DNA of 64,000 nt from Thiomicrorhabdus chilensis DSM 12352 (GCF_000483485.1 NZ_KI519609.1:479026-543025); one strand, 5' to 3'; shown: positions 35,892 to 45,210, counted from the first letter of the stretch. Program-made: numbers and translations. The notes: generated by a model from the sequence alone, not told the origin.

Positions 35892-38585
35892 TTAAGCACT
35901 CGTCAAATCCAGGCATATGGCGGTGACTTGCGGATCGTCACTTAAAACCTTGTGTCTGAAGCCAAACTGTTTCGCCAGTTCGAGCATGCCGCGGTTTTCC
36001 GTCAGCACTTCTCCTTCCATCTGTCTCAGACCTTTGGATTTGGCTTGACGTATCAGACTTTGCAATAACAAAGCGCCGACCCCCTGATGCTGGAAGTCGT
36101 CACGCACCACAATCGCCATTTCGCAGGAGTGGCCGTCAGGATTGGTGGTATAGCGCGCCACTGCGATCTCAATGGTTTCGTCCTGTGCATTCTGAGTGGT
36201 GGCGATAAAGGCCATCTCACGGTCATAATCGATCTGCGTGAAGCGTGACAGCATCTCCGGGGTCAGCGTTTGCAGGTTATTCATAAAACGCAGATAACGA
36301 CTGCGTTTCGAGAGATTTTTAACAAAGTCGATTTCCATTTTGGCATCTTCCGGACGTATCGGACGAATTGTCAGCTCCAGCCCGGTTTGCGTCTGTGTTT
36401 TATGACTCAGTTCCGCCGGATAAGGATGGATGGCCATATGCTGGTAAGGCGTGTGCTGTCCCTCTCTGGAGTGCACTCGAATGCGTGCATCCACCGCCAT
36501 CACGCCATTCTCGTCGGCAAACAGCGGGTTGATGTCCAGCTCCATGATTTCCGGTAATTGCGAAACCATGTCGGAGATGCGCAGTAACACATCCACAATG
36601 GAATCGAGATCGACCGCCGGCAGCCCTCTGAAATGGTCGAGCATTTTGGAGACTTTGGTGCGGAGGATCATTTTCTTGGCGATGTAGGCGTTCAGTGGCG
36701 GTAGGGAGATACTGCGGTCTTGCAGGACTTCCACGGCGGTTCCGCCACTTCCGAAAGTAATGGCGGGGCCAAAGACAGGATCGCGCATCACCCCGATCAA
36801 CAACTCTCGGGCGTGGGAGGTGGGGTGCATGGGTTCAACGGTCACACCAAGGATATTGGCATCGGGTTGCGCTTGCTGGATGCGTTCCACCATCTTGGTG
36901 AATTCATGGCGCACTTCCTGCACTGAGTGGAGGTTGAGTTTGACTCCGCCGACATCTGACTTGTGGGTCAGGTTGGGGGAATTGACCTTGATGCTGACCG
37001 GGAAGCCCAGCGATTCAGCCGCCACCATGGCTTGATTGGCATTGCTCACTTCGACCGCTGCGGTGATCGGGATGCCGAAAGCGTGCATGACGGCGCGGGT
37101 TTCGGTACTGCTTAAAAAGGTTTTCTGTTCGCCGAGAGCGGCTTCTATGATGAGGCGCGCGCCATTGACGTCGGCCGGTTCGCAGTATTGGTTGGCGGTG
37201 GCCGGAGCCTGCATCAGCAGACGTTGGTTTTGATGGTAGGCTGACAAAAAAGCAAATGCTTCAACCGCCGCTTCCGGGGTGCGGAAGCTTGGAATCTGGT
37301 GGCGGCTGAAATGATTGCGCGCATCGCTCACCAGGCGTTCTCCAAGCCAGGCGGTGAAAATCGGTTTGCAATGGGGCGTATTGTGATAAAAATCGGTGAC
37401 GGCTTCGGCGATTTCAGTCGGTTCGGTCATCGCCTGAGGGGTCAGCAACACTAGAATGCCGTCGACTTGAGGATCGTCCTGGCAGACTTGTAGGGCTTTG
37501 CGGTAACGCTCGCCGGTGGCGTCTCCAAGAATGTCGATCGGGTTGCCGTGTGACCAGTGTTGGGGTAAAAAGGCATCAAAGGCTTTGATTTGTGTTTCTT
37601 CAGGTTGCGGAATCTGAATGCCCAGTTCTGCCGCACGGTCGGTGGCCATTACACCCGGACCGCCGCCATTGGTGAGGATCGCCAGGCGGTTGTTTTTAAG
37701 GGTAATGTGGTCGGACAGGGTTTTGGCGGCGGCAAACAGTTGCGAGATGGTCTGCACTCGAATCGCACCGGCGCGTTCAATGGCCGAGTCGAAAACGTCA
37801 TCGGCCCCGACCAATGCGCCGGTATGCGAGAGTGCCGCTCGGGTGCCTTCCGGCATTCTTCCGGATTTGAGTAAGATCACCGGTTTCATGCGTGCCGCCG
37901 CCTTGAGGCCGCTGATGAAACGACGTGCATCGGCGATGCCTTCAATGTAGAGCAGAATGCTGTGGGTTTTTGAATCGGCGGCCAGAAAGTCCAGAATCTC
38001 ACCAAAATCGATGTCGGCGGCATCCCCGGTGGAAATCACTTGTGAAAACCCGACATCATTGGCTTCCGCCCAATCCAGAACCGCCGTACATAAAGCCCCC
38101 GATTGCGAAACCAAAGCCAGGTTGCCCGCTTGCGCCTGATTTTTACTGAAGGTGGCATTCAAGCCGATTTCGGGTCGCAAGATACCCAGACAGTTGGGGC
38201 CTAATAAGCGCATGCCGTAGGCGTGTGCGGTCGCGGCAATCTGCTGTTGGAGACGTTTGCCCGCTTCGTTTTCAAAGCCGGCAGAGAGAATCACCAGGTT
38301 GGCCACGCCTTTTTCGCCACAGGCCTGGACAATGGAGGCGATGCTGTGTGCCGGGGTGGCGATCACGGCCAGTTCGGGAATGTCGGGCAATTGTTCGATA
38401 TTCGGATAACACGCTTGATTTTGAACCGTGTCGTGTTTAGGATTGATGGGGTAAATCGGGCCTTTGAAGCCGGCAGTAAGCAGGTTGTGCAAAGCATTGC
38501 CGCCGACTGATTCCGGGCGGTCGCTGGCTCCGAATACGGCCACGCTTTGAGGTTTGAAAAGCTTCGATAGATAATGCGGTCCCAT
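35892..38585 (-). CDS. Pat-type acyl-CoA ligase (ADP-forming) / GNAT acetyltransferase fusion
   Basis: 897 residues from the ATG at 38585 (AGAGGG upstream); the open frame reaches 38714 but that part is unlike the family. Domains: CoA-binding (1-135, FKPQSVAVFGASDRPESVGG), ligase CoA domain (about 150-460, LSHTGALVGADDVFDSAI), ATP-grasp (about 490-700, GFPVSIKVNSPNLTHKSDVG) and GNAT (about 735-890, VVRDDFQHQGVGALLLQSL). E. coli PatZ/YfiQ is similar in length and order and acetylates lysines using acetyl-CoA. It lies 33 bp from a divergent deacetylase gene. Confidence 0.92.
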   Translation of the reverse strand: MGPHYLSKLFKPQSVAVFGASDRPESVGGNALHNLLTAGFKGPIYPINPKHDTVQNQACYPNIEQLPDIPELAVIATPAHSIASIVQACGEKGVANLVILSAGFENEAGKRLQQQIAATAHAYGMRLLGPNCLGILRPEIGLNATFSKNQAQAGNLALVSQSGALCTAVLDWAEANDVGFSQVISTGDAADIDFGEILDFLAADSKTHSILLYIEGIADARRFISGLKAAARMKPVILLKSGRMPEGTRAALSHTGALVGADDVFDSAIERAGAIRVQTISQLFAAAKTLSDHITLKNNRLAILTNGGGPGVMATDRAAELGIQIPQPEETQIKAFDAFLPQHWSHGNPIDILGDATGERYRKALQVCQDDPQVDGILVLLTPQAMTEPTEIAEAVTDFYHNTPHCKPIFTAWLGERLVSDARNHFSRHQIPSFRTPEAAVEAFAFLSAYHQNQRLLMQAPATANQYCEPADVNGARLIIEAALGEQKTFLSSTETRAVMHAFGIPITAAVEVSNANQAMVAAESLGFPVSIKVNSPNLTHKSDVGGVKLNLHSVQEVRHEFTKMVERIQQAQPDANILGVTVEPMHPTSHARELLIGVMRDPVFGPAITFGSGGTAVEVLQDRSISLPPLNAYIAKKMILRTKVSKMLDHFRGLPAVDLDSIVDVLLRISDMVSQLPEIMELDINPLFADENGVMAVDARIRVHSREGQHTPYQHMAIHPYPAELSHKTQTQTGLELTIRPIRPEDAKMEIDFVKNLSKRSRYLRFMNNLQTLTPEMLSRFTQIDYDREMAFIATTQNAQDETIEIAVARYTTNPDGHSCEMAIVVRDDFQHQGVGALLLQSLIRQAKSKGLRQMEGEVLTENRGMLELAKQFGFRHKVLSDDPQVTAICLDLTSA

Positions 38586-38618
38586 TTTTACCCTCTTGCC
38601 TTTTAGGAGAACGGTTGC

Positions 38619-39545
38619 ATGAACCTCTATATTACTCATTCTCTGTGTCGTTTGCATGACAATGGGTTGGGACATCCGGAAATGCCCGAGCGGATTGCGC
38701 GGATTCAGGATCAACTCATCAGCACGCAGTTGTTTGACTGGTTTTTACATGCTGAATCACGCGCCGCCAGCGATGACGAGTTGAGTTTGGCACATCATCC
38801 TGACCTGGTGAAACAGATTGCTGAGGCTCTGCCGGAAAAAGGCGTCAGGGAAATCGGTGAGGACATTAGCTTAAGCCCCGGTTCTTTGCAGGCCGCCCGC
38901 CATGCGGCCGGTGCCGTATTGGATGCGGTGGACGCGGTTGAAAGCGGGCGTGCCAAAAGGGTTTTCTGCAATGTCCGTCCCCCTGGGCATCACGCCGAAT
39001 ACAACGAACCCAAGGGATTTTGCCTGTTCAACAATGTCGCCATAGGCGCGGCTTATGCGTTGCAAAAATACGGCTATGAGCGCATTGCGATTGTCGATTT
39101 CGATGTGCACCACGGCAACGGCACCGAATCCTATATTCGCCGTGAGCCTCGAGTCTGGTTGGGTTCCAGTTTCGAGTCTCCGTTGTATCCTTTCAGCGAC
39201 CCGTTTTCCGATGTGCAGAATATGGTGAAGATGCCACTTGAAAAGTACAGTGACAGCGCCGTTTTTCAGGAAGCCTGGCTGAACCAGGGATTGCCGGCTT
39301 TACGTGCTTTTGATCCGCAATTGATTGTGGTGTCAGCCGGTTTCGACGGCCATTTTCTGGACCCGATGGCCAATCTGCGCCTGCACGAAAAGGATTACCT
39401 GTGGATTACCCGTGAGATTGTGCGCATTGCCGATGAGTGTGCCGACGGCAAGGTGATTTCGGTATTGGAAGGCGGTTACGACCTGGCGGCCTTGAGCATG
39501 AGTGCCGCCGAACATATCAAGGAATTGTTTGGTTTGAACGCCTAG
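38619..39545 (+). CDS. histone-deacetylase-family (AcuC/HDAC) hydrolase
   Basis: 308 residues. The zinc amidohydrolase motifs are intact: RPPGHHAEYNEPKGFCLFNN (tandem His), IVDFDVHHGNGTES (Asp-X-His zinc ligands), VSAGFDGHFLDPM (third zinc Asp) and VLEGGYDLAAL. Bacterial members deacetylate proteins, polyamines or small amides. The divergent neighbour is a Pat-type acetyltransferase, so opposing control of lysine acetylation is likely. AGGAG precedes the ATG by 9 nt. Confidence 0.92.
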   Translation: MNLYITHSLCRLHDNGLGHPEMPERIARIQDQLISTQLFDWFLHAESRAASDDELSLAHHPDLVKQIAEALPEKGVREIGEDISLSPGSLQAARHAAGAVLDAVDAVESGRAKRVFCNVRPPGHHAEYNEPKGFCLFNNVAIGAAYALQKYGYERIAIVDFDVHHGNGTESYIRREPRVWLGSSFESPLYPFSDPFSDVQNMVKMPLEKYSDSAVFQEAWLNQGLPALRAFDPQLIVVSAGFDGHFLDPMANLRLHEKDYLWITREIVRIADECADGKVISVLEGGYDLAALSMSAAEHIKELFGLNA

Positions 39546-39600
39546 CTCCAGCCATTAAGCTAGGGTGTGATTGTATTGACTCTTTTCTTCAAGACGCCTG

Positions 39601-39624
39601 AAAATGGACAAGCCTGCTCATTTT
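39601..39624. terminator. variant palindrome between convergent HDAC and GAK operon ends
   Basis: AAAATGGA-CAAGCCTG-CTCATTTT: the same design as the CAGGCCTG elements with the core changed by one base (CAAGCCTG). Probably a decayed member. Confidence 0.55.
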
Positions 39625-39669
39625 ATTTGGTTTTGTTTCTGCCATAAACGGTTTTCACGGCAGAGCCAA

Positions 39670-40824
39670 TCAAAAATTTTTCAGAAGTGCCTGTATCTGC
39701 CGCTTGGCGCTTTCGAAATCGATCTTTCCGGTGATCTCATAGACCTTGCAGTGTTGTAACAGGGTTTGGTAGTCCTGTGGTTCGGGTTCGAAGCCATTGG
39801 CCAAAAAGCCGTTTTCATTTGGGGCGTAGAAAGGCCCCGGGGTTTTCATAATGGCGGGAAGCAGCTCTTTTCTATCATTGATGTCGACTTCCGTCACTTG
39901 GGTTCGGAGCGGACTTAGCGCCTGCCAATTCAGAATGAAGAGTGCGTCGAGTTGCGCTTCGCTTTGATAACAATCTTCATGATAGAGTTGGTTTACCGGC
40001 GCGTCATACTTTTGTTCCAGAGCCCGTAAGGACTCGCTGGGCATGGCAAGGAAGCGCTCACGTTCGGTTTGGCTGATCAAATTTTGTAATCGCGGATTAT
40101 GCACGATGGTGCCCGGATTGATGCGTGGTTGCTTGGGAATGCCGCGCATGCTCAAAAAACCGTCGTCTTGTTGTTTCATCAGTAAACGGTCATTGCTGAT
40201 GAAATGTTGGCCCTCTTCCAACAGGTGCAGCATCAAGGTGGATTTCCCGCCTCCGGAAAGTCCGGCAATCGCCAGGCCGTGGTTGTGTATCTGCAAGGCC
40301 GAGGCATGCCCCAGCAGCCATTGATGGCGCAGGTGGTGGTTCAGATATTGGGTGAGGACAAAGTTGATGATCTGGCTGCTATGGGTTTCCGCCGGTCCGA
40401 AAGCCATGGGGGACACCGCCTCCGTAAACGGAGCAGGTTGCATAAACAGCATGCCGGTTTTGACCTTATGAAGCAGGCGTACTGGATGCTCATCCAGTCG
40501 AACGTCGGCCACGGCATCCTTGCGGCCGGTTTTTCCGGGCTCTCTTTGCCAGTCCTGCCACTCGGTTTGTTGAATGGCGTTTTCCAGGACGTCGCTCTGA
40601 TAGACGACAATGGTTTGCTCCGAACTCAAGTTTGAGGTCGAACTCCATTCGCTTAGTCCGGCAAAATAGTACCGCAGAGTCTCAAGCAAGGCTTGTGAAT
40701 TACTGCGCACCTCTAAAGGGAATCCCTTTAAGTCAAGGGAAAGCCCTTTGGGTTGAAGCCGGGCCTCTTTAGAGGTGTTCAGCAGGTAGTCGAGTAGGTT
40801 TTGCGCGTTAGGATTAGTACTCAT
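39670..40824 (-). CDS. GAK system HprK-related kinase B
   Basis: 384 residues. The P-loop LAIAGLSGGGKSTLMLHLLE (about 208-227) and FISNDRLLM resemble HPr kinase/phosphorylase and its coupled loop. Substrate-side features include QINFVLTQYLNHH-like helices and GIPKQPRINPGT. This combination matches the uncharacterised family named HprK-related kinase B, which travels with an ATP-grasp enzyme and an amphi-Trp protein. Last gene of a four-gene operon; its ATG overlaps the ATP-grasp stop (ATGA). The target is unknown. Confidence 0.85.
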   Translation of the reverse strand: MSTNPNAQNLLDYLLNTSKEARLQPKGLSLDLKGFPLEVRSNSQALLETLRYYFAGLSEWSSTSNLSSEQTIVVYQSDVLENAIQQTEWQDWQREPGKTGRKDAVADVRLDEHPVRLLHKVKTGMLFMQPAPFTEAVSPMAFGPAETHSSQIINFVLTQYLNHHLRHQWLLGHASALQIHNHGLAIAGLSGGGKSTLMLHLLEEGQHFISNDRLLMKQQDDGFLSMRGIPKQPRINPGTIVHNPRLQNLISQTERERFLAMPSESLRALEQKYDAPVNQLYHEDCYQSEAQLDALFILNWQALSPLRTQVTEVDINDRKELLPAIMKTPGPFYAPNENGFLANGFEPEPQDYQTLLQHCKVYEITGKIDFESAKRQIQALLKNF

Positions 40825-41732
40825 GTCGGATTATTCAACAGCTTGTCTATGACGTAATCGGCATACTGTGCCGCCATATTCAGTCCCAAACCGTCCTGGG
40901 CACCTTTGAATCCACCGAATGCGGAGACCTCAAAGCAGACCGGTCCGGTTTCAGTTTCGGCGATGTCAACGGTGGTGTAGCTTAGGTTGAACTGCGCTTG
41001 TGCCTTATGCGCCATGGCGATTATCTCATCACTGGGTTCGACTTGGGCATATTTTCCGCCTGAATGGATGGTGGTGTTCCAGCTGTTGCCATTGCAGACC
41101 CTGGCGTAAGCACCTTTGTATTCACCGCCCAGGAAAATCAGACCCATATCATGGCCGGGGAGGTCGAGTTTTTTCTGCACATAAAAGAAGCCATGTACGT
41201 TAAAGTAGTCGAGCAGTTGTTTTTTGAGCTGCTTTTCCGGTGTTTTGCTCGACAGCACTTCCATGCCGCGCGCTTTGGTCGAAAACAGCGGTTTAAGCAC
41301 CACTTTTCCGAACTTGTGTACTGCCTGAAAGGCCGCTTCCAGATCTTCGGTGATGAGGGTTTCCGGCATCGGAATCTTGGCTTTGGCGAGCGATACGGTG
41401 CAACTCATTCGGTCGACCAGACGGATGATTTCGGCAGGATCGGAGTATATCTGCACGCCGCAGCACTCCACAAAACGCAGGATTTCAAGGCGGTCGAGTA
41501 CTTTAGGTGAGTAGGTCTGGGAGATTTTCTTGATGATGATGCCGTCGAGCTCGCACAAGCATTGATCCTTGTAGAGTACTTCGGGTTTGGAGAGGTCGGC
41601 GACCACTTTTTCAATATCGATCACACAGCGGAAGCCGGTACGGGCTTCGATTTCATCGGCCAATACTTCGGTCGACCATTTGCCGGGAATGCCGACTACG
41701 CCAATTTTGAGTTCGGACGGAGTTTTATTCAC
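40821..41732 (-). CDS. GAK system ATP-grasp enzyme
   Basis: 303 residues. An N-terminal Rossmann-like part (LKIGVVGIPGKWSTEVLADE) leads to an ATP-grasp fold: VVLKPLFSTKARGMEVLSS (ATP lysine region), LDLPGHDMGLIFLGGEYKGA, YARVCNGNSWNTTIHSGGKY and VDIAETETGPVCFEVSAFGG (metal ligands). RimK/glutathione-synthase-like ligases share this, so it probably joins a carboxylate to an amine, but the substrates are unknown. It overlaps both neighbours (4 and 8 bp). Confidence 0.88.
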   Translation of the reverse strand: MNKTPSELKIGVVGIPGKWSTEVLADEIEARTGFRCVIDIEKVVADLSKPEVLYKDQCLCELDGIIIKKISQTYSPKVLDRLEILRFVECCGVQIYSDPAEIIRLVDRMSCTVSLAKAKIPMPETLITEDLEAAFQAVHKFGKVVLKPLFSTKARGMEVLSSKTPEKQLKKQLLDYFNVHGFFYVQKKLDLPGHDMGLIFLGGEYKGAYARVCNGNSWNTTIHSGGKYAQVEPSDEIIAMAHKAQAQFNLSYTTVDIAETETGPVCFEVSAFGGFKGAQDGLGLNMAAQYADYVIDKLLNNPT

Positions 41733-43371
41733 GGAAAATTTCCTTTGGAATGCGGTAAGTTGTATGTTGTTTGGTGTTGAGTTTGATTAACTGTTCAAGC
41801 AGATACCGACCACGGTAGTGCATGGCTTTGGCATGCTCTTCATCGAGTACGAAACGTGTGGAGCTCAGGAACGAGCGCGCCAACCCCAACGCCATTCTCA
41901 GATGATAACTCTGGTCATTGATCTGTTCTGCATAACGTTCACCGAACTCATAAACCCCCTGCATGGTGAGCGCAATCAATTTGCGCACATTGGGGTCGAA
42001 ATTGAGCATGCGGTAATTGGAAACCATGAACACCGACAGGTCTTGTACATAATCGGAATATTCGGAGCGATGCAGGTCGATGAAACTGATCTGCTTTTCA
42101 AGCGGATCGTAAATGATGTTGTCCACATTGAAGTCGCCGTGAATGTAGACGCTTTTGGGCGGGCGGAATTTCTTTTCCAGACGTGCCGCTTTGCTCAGCA
42201 AAGACTCCAGAGAGATGCGTTCGACGTCTCCGATTTTGAATCCGCGCACGTCAAAATCCGGATGCACCCGATAAACGTCCTTGAGGCGTTTCTTAAGTTG
42301 CCCCATGTAGTTGGCCGAATGGCGCTCCTTGATTTGAGTCTCTTCCCAGATTTCCAGCAGCAGTGAAAACAGTTGGTTCAGTCCGGCTTCCAGGTTTTTA
42401 CGGTCCAGGTTGACGATCAACTTGTCAAAGGTCTCTCCGGTCAGATATTCATAGAGCAAGGCTGCTTTGTTACCGCTTTTATGGTAGGAATAAACCTTGG
42501 GCGCAATGCCGGGAAATTTCTTATTCCAGCTTTCAATGCCTTTTTTCTCGTCCAGCAATTTCTGTTTTTGACCTTCCTTGAAGATCGCCAGCAACTCATC
42601 ATCGGTCGGGTCGTTGCTTGAGACACCGGAGATGGTGCAGCCGGATTTGGTCTCGGCCATGCTGGTGATGGAGAACTGCGGGGCATTTGGATCAAGGTCA
42701 AGCGCACTCAAGGTCTCTTCCAGAGAGTGGTAACGTTCCAGCTTGATGCTTTGCCCGAGGTTGGCGGAAAGGATGGCTTCGCCGATACGCAAAAGCCCGT
42801 CACCAAGTTGGTTGATGTCCTTGATGATGAAGCTGGCGTTTAACAGGGCTTGTGTCTGCTGGCCTTTTTTGAGGCGCTCCTGATAATTTTCCAGTTGCTG
42901 TTGACACAGTTTGCTGATGCGTAATTGCAGACGACAGATGTCGACCGCGGTCTGTGAAGTCTCGGAAAGCATCGCCGTCTCAATCAGCTCCAATCCGGTG
43001 CGTAAAGTATCTAAGGCTTTTGCCAGAGCGGGCTTCTGAAGCAGTTTGAAACCGCTCATATTGAGCGCTTGGTAAGCGATCCGTTCCAACTGTCTGGAGA
43101 GCTCTTTCAGGCTGTGGGTCAGGTGCTGATAACTTTGAGTCAGAATCTGAATGTCGTCATCGGATGCCTTCCGACACTCCACCAGCAGATACTCCGCAGT
43201 ACGGTTGAGCAAGGTGATTTGGAAATTGTCGATGTAGTCGACCCGAGCCAGGCTTTTTTCGGCCAGTTCCTTATCCGCAGTTTCCAAAAAGGCTTCCAGT
43301 GATTGGAGCTGTTTGTGGATTTCAATGATCAGGAAACGCAGTGGGTCAAAGAGTTCAGCAGGTGTTTTCAT
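41725..43371 (-). CDS. GAK operon protein: PhoU-like helical domain plus APH-type kinase domain
   Basis: 548 residues. The first 230 are all-helical with leucine heptads and PhoU-like spacing (FDPLRFLIIEIHKQLQSLEA). The C-terminal 300 form an aminoglycoside-phosphotransferase/choline-kinase fold: ALLYEYLTGETFDKLI, then VYIHGDFNVDNIIYD (catalytic Asp and Asn) and ISFIDLHRSEYSDYVQDLSV (DFG-like Asp). It sits 11 bp after the amphi-Trp gene. A second kinase in this operon besides HprK-B. Target unknown. Confidence 0.8.
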   Translation of the reverse strand: MKTPAELFDPLRFLIIEIHKQLQSLEAFLETADKELAEKSLARVDYIDNFQITLLNRTAEYLLVECRKASDDDIQILTQSYQHLTHSLKELSRQLERIAYQALNMSGFKLLQKPALAKALDTLRTGLELIETAMLSETSQTAVDICRLQLRISKLCQQQLENYQERLKKGQQTQALLNASFIIKDINQLGDGLLRIGEAILSANLGQSIKLERYHSLEETLSALDLDPNAPQFSITSMAETKSGCTISGVSSNDPTDDELLAIFKEGQKQKLLDEKKGIESWNKKFPGIAPKVYSYHKSGNKAALLYEYLTGETFDKLIVNLDRKNLEAGLNQLFSLLLEIWEETQIKERHSANYMGQLKKRLKDVYRVHPDFDVRGFKIGDVERISLESLLSKAARLEKKFRPPKSVYIHGDFNVDNIIYDPLEKQISFIDLHRSEYSDYVQDLSVFMVSNYRMLNFDPNVRKLIALTMQGVYEFGERYAEQINDQSYHLRMALGLARSFLSSTRFVLDEEHAKAMHYRGRYLLEQLIKLNTKQHTTYRIPKEIFRE

Positions 43372-43382
43372 GACGCCATCAA

Positions 43383-43667
43383 TTATTTCGTTTTATTGGC
43401 ATCGATAAACAAAGGGGTATCGTCAATGGAGGATTCGGTGTCCGAGGACCAACTGATTTTGATGCTGAGGCTTTGTGATTTTTTGCTCTGTTCTGCTTTG
43501 ATTTTCAATTTGGCGAGGGTTTCCGGAGTCAGGGTCAGTTCGTCTTCGTCATCGGACAATACAATTTCACCTTTCTTGAAGCCTTTCATCACCGCTTTCA
43601 GATAGTTGGCGATGGCTTCTTTGTCCTGCAGGGATTCGTGTGAGAAATCTTTAATTTTTTTAGCCAT
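43383..43667 (-). CDS. amphi-Trp domain protein, first gene of the GAK operon
   Basis: 94 residues. The helix DKEAIANYLKAVMKGFKKGE is followed by strands IVLSDDEDELTLTPETLAKL and the end strand SLSIKISWSS, whose alternating hydrophobics and Trp fit the amphi-Trp domain. It could be the carrier or substrate acted on by the operon's ligase and kinases; that is inference. No signal peptide. It begins the operon amphi-Trp, PhoU/APH kinase, ATP-grasp, HprK-B. CofD-like and XXXCH partners of other GAK loci are absent here. Confidence 0.75.
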   Translation of the reverse strand: MAKKIKDFSHESLQDKEAIANYLKAVMKGFKKGEIVLSDDEDELTLTPETLAKLKIKAEQSKKSQSLSIKISWSSDTESSIDDTPLFIDANKTK

Positions 43668-43793
43668 GGTTGCTTAACCCGTCTACCTCAAACAAGGCAA
43701 TTAGTATAACGCGAAAAAGGGTGGAAGCGCGATCAATAATCGGTGATGCTTATGAAAGTTTTATGACAGGATAAGTGTTGTAAATCTTATTGG

Positions 43794-43850
43794 AAGCCTT
43801 GTTGGTAAGGCTTTAAGCCTCACAGAAATGAGACTGTGAGGCGATTTTTT
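43794..43850. terminator. two adjacent hairpins between nrdB and the GAK operon
   Basis: AAGCCTT-GTTGGT-AAGGCTT (43794-43813) and GCCTCACAG-8 nt-CTGTGAGGC (43817-43842), both perfect. The T-run (43845-43850) follows the second on the plus strand; for leftward nrdB mRNA the run is only weakly U-rich, so it may protect the 3' end or be a partial terminator. Confidence 0.5.
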
Positions 43851-43878
43851 GGAGGCTAAATGCCTGAAACGATAGCGA

Positions 43879-45012
43879 TTAGAGGGCGAAGTCGGTGAAG
43901 TCGTCCTTGTCCACTTTGGAGTCCACTTGACCCACCAGATAGGAGCTGATTTCCGACTCCTGCGGTGCCACCTGCACATTGTCGCTGACCAACCAGTTGT
44001 TCATCCATGGCAGCGGATTGCTTTTGTTTTCAAAAATCGGTTCCAGTTTAATGGCTTTAAGGCGCACATTGGTGATGTACTCCACATAGTCCTTGAGGAT
44101 GCTGGCGTTAAGGCCGATCATGGAACCGTTTTTGAACAAATACTCGGCCCACTGTTTTTCCTGCTCGGCGGCCTGACGGAAAATGTCGTAGGTGGCTTGC
44201 AGTTGCTCTTTGGCGATGACCGCCATTTCCGGATCGTCCTTGCCTTCGGCCATCAATGTGATCATGTTCTGGGTTCCGGAAAGGTGCAGTGCCTCATCGC
44301 GGGCGATCAGTTTGATGACCTTGGCGTTGCCTTCCATCAACGAGCGTTCCGCAAACGAGAAACTGCACGCAAAAGAGACATAGAAACGGATCGCCTCCAG
44401 CACGTTTACCGACACGATGGTCAGATACATCGCGGTTTTGATTTTTTTACGGAACTCGTCGTCCTTCTCCAAATCAATGCGGTTGGCATACATGTGATTG
44501 GTCAGGGCGATCAGCTGGTCATAATATTCGGTGACGCTGACGGCACGTTTGACAATTTCATCATTGGTGACGATGTCGTCGAACACCAACGAAGGGTCGG
44601 ACACGATATTACGAATAATATGGGTGTACGAACGGCTATGGATGGTCTCCGAAAACGCCCAGGTTTCAATCCAGGTTTCCAGTTCAGGAATGGAAACCAA
44701 AGGCAGCAGCGCCACGTTTGGCGAGCGCCCCTGAACCGAATCCAGAAGGGTTTGATATTTGAGGTTGCTGATGAAAATGTGCTGTTCATTCTCGGGCAGA
44801 TTGGCATATTCGGTACGGTCGCTGGAAAGATCGACCTCTTCAGGACGCCAGAAAAAACTCAGCTGCTTTTCGATGAGTTTTTCAAAAAACGGATACTTCT
44901 GTTGATCGTAACGCGCTACGTTGACATTTTGTCCAAAAAACATGGGTTCTTTCAGTGCGTTATTCTGCTCGCGACAAAAGGTGGAGTAGGTGTGTTGGTC
45001 TTTACAGCTCAT
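43879..45012 (-). CDS. nrdB: class Ia ribonucleotide reductase beta subunit NrdB
   Basis: 377 residues. [20 protein letters not shown] and [18 protein letters not shown] match E. coli NrdB. The diiron ligands lie in the [12 protein letters not shown] and [12 protein letters not shown] helices, and the C-terminal tail that binds NrdA is present (DDFTDFAL). It supplies the tyrosyl radical. nrdA is 7.7 kb away at 52700, so the two are not one operon, unlike in E. coli. A TATAAA-type -10 lies about 55 bp upstream. Confidence 0.97.
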   Translation of the reverse strand: MSCKDQHTYSTFCREQNNALKEPMFFGQNVNVARYDQQKYPFFEKLIEKQLSFFWRPEEVDLSSDRTEYANLPENEQHIFISNLKYQTLLDSVQGRSPNVALLPLVSIPELETWIETWAFSETIHSRSYTHIIRNIVSDPSLVFDDIVTNDEIVKRAVSVTEYYDQLIALTNHMYANRIDLEKDDEFRKKIKTAMYLTIVSVNVLEAIRFYVSFACSFSFAERSLMEGNAKVIKLIARDEALHLSGTQNMITLMAEGKDDPEMAVIAKEQLQATYDIFRQAAEQEKQWAEYLFKNGSMIGLNASILKDYVEYITNVRLKAIKLEPIFENKSNPLPWMNNWLVSDNVQVAPQESEISSYLVGQVDSKVDKDDFTDFAL

Positions 45013-45130
45013 ATCTATGCGTATCCCGGATTAAACAACAAGTCGGACTATTTTATACATAATTGCCGCCAACTAAAAACTATTTAAATAAAACAATTTA
45101 ATGATTGCGACAAATTCTCATTTGGGCCGT

Positions 45131-45210
45131 TTACAAGACCCTTAGGTGGCGGATTCCCGATTGAGGATACTGCTTTTCTCAAAGGCAGAAAAGCGCTGCC
45201 TGAAAAGCAG
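45131..45210 (-). promoter_or_regulatory. nrdB upstream: nested hairpin and a GGTCTTGTAA match
   Basis: CTGCTTTTC (45170-45178) pairs with GAAAAGCAG (45202-45210), and inside it AGGCAG (45083+100, i.e. 45183-45188) pairs with CTGCCT (45196-45201): a 15-bp stem with one 4-nt bulge. Just downstream on the minus strand, GGTCTTGTAA (45131-45140) equals the first ten bases of the hvfA/ECF element. The latter may be chance. Confidence 0.35.

Noticed and set aside
39601-39624. CAAGCCTG counted as a CAGGCCTG copy
   Set aside because: One base differs in the core, so it is listed as a variant and left out of the count of 27.
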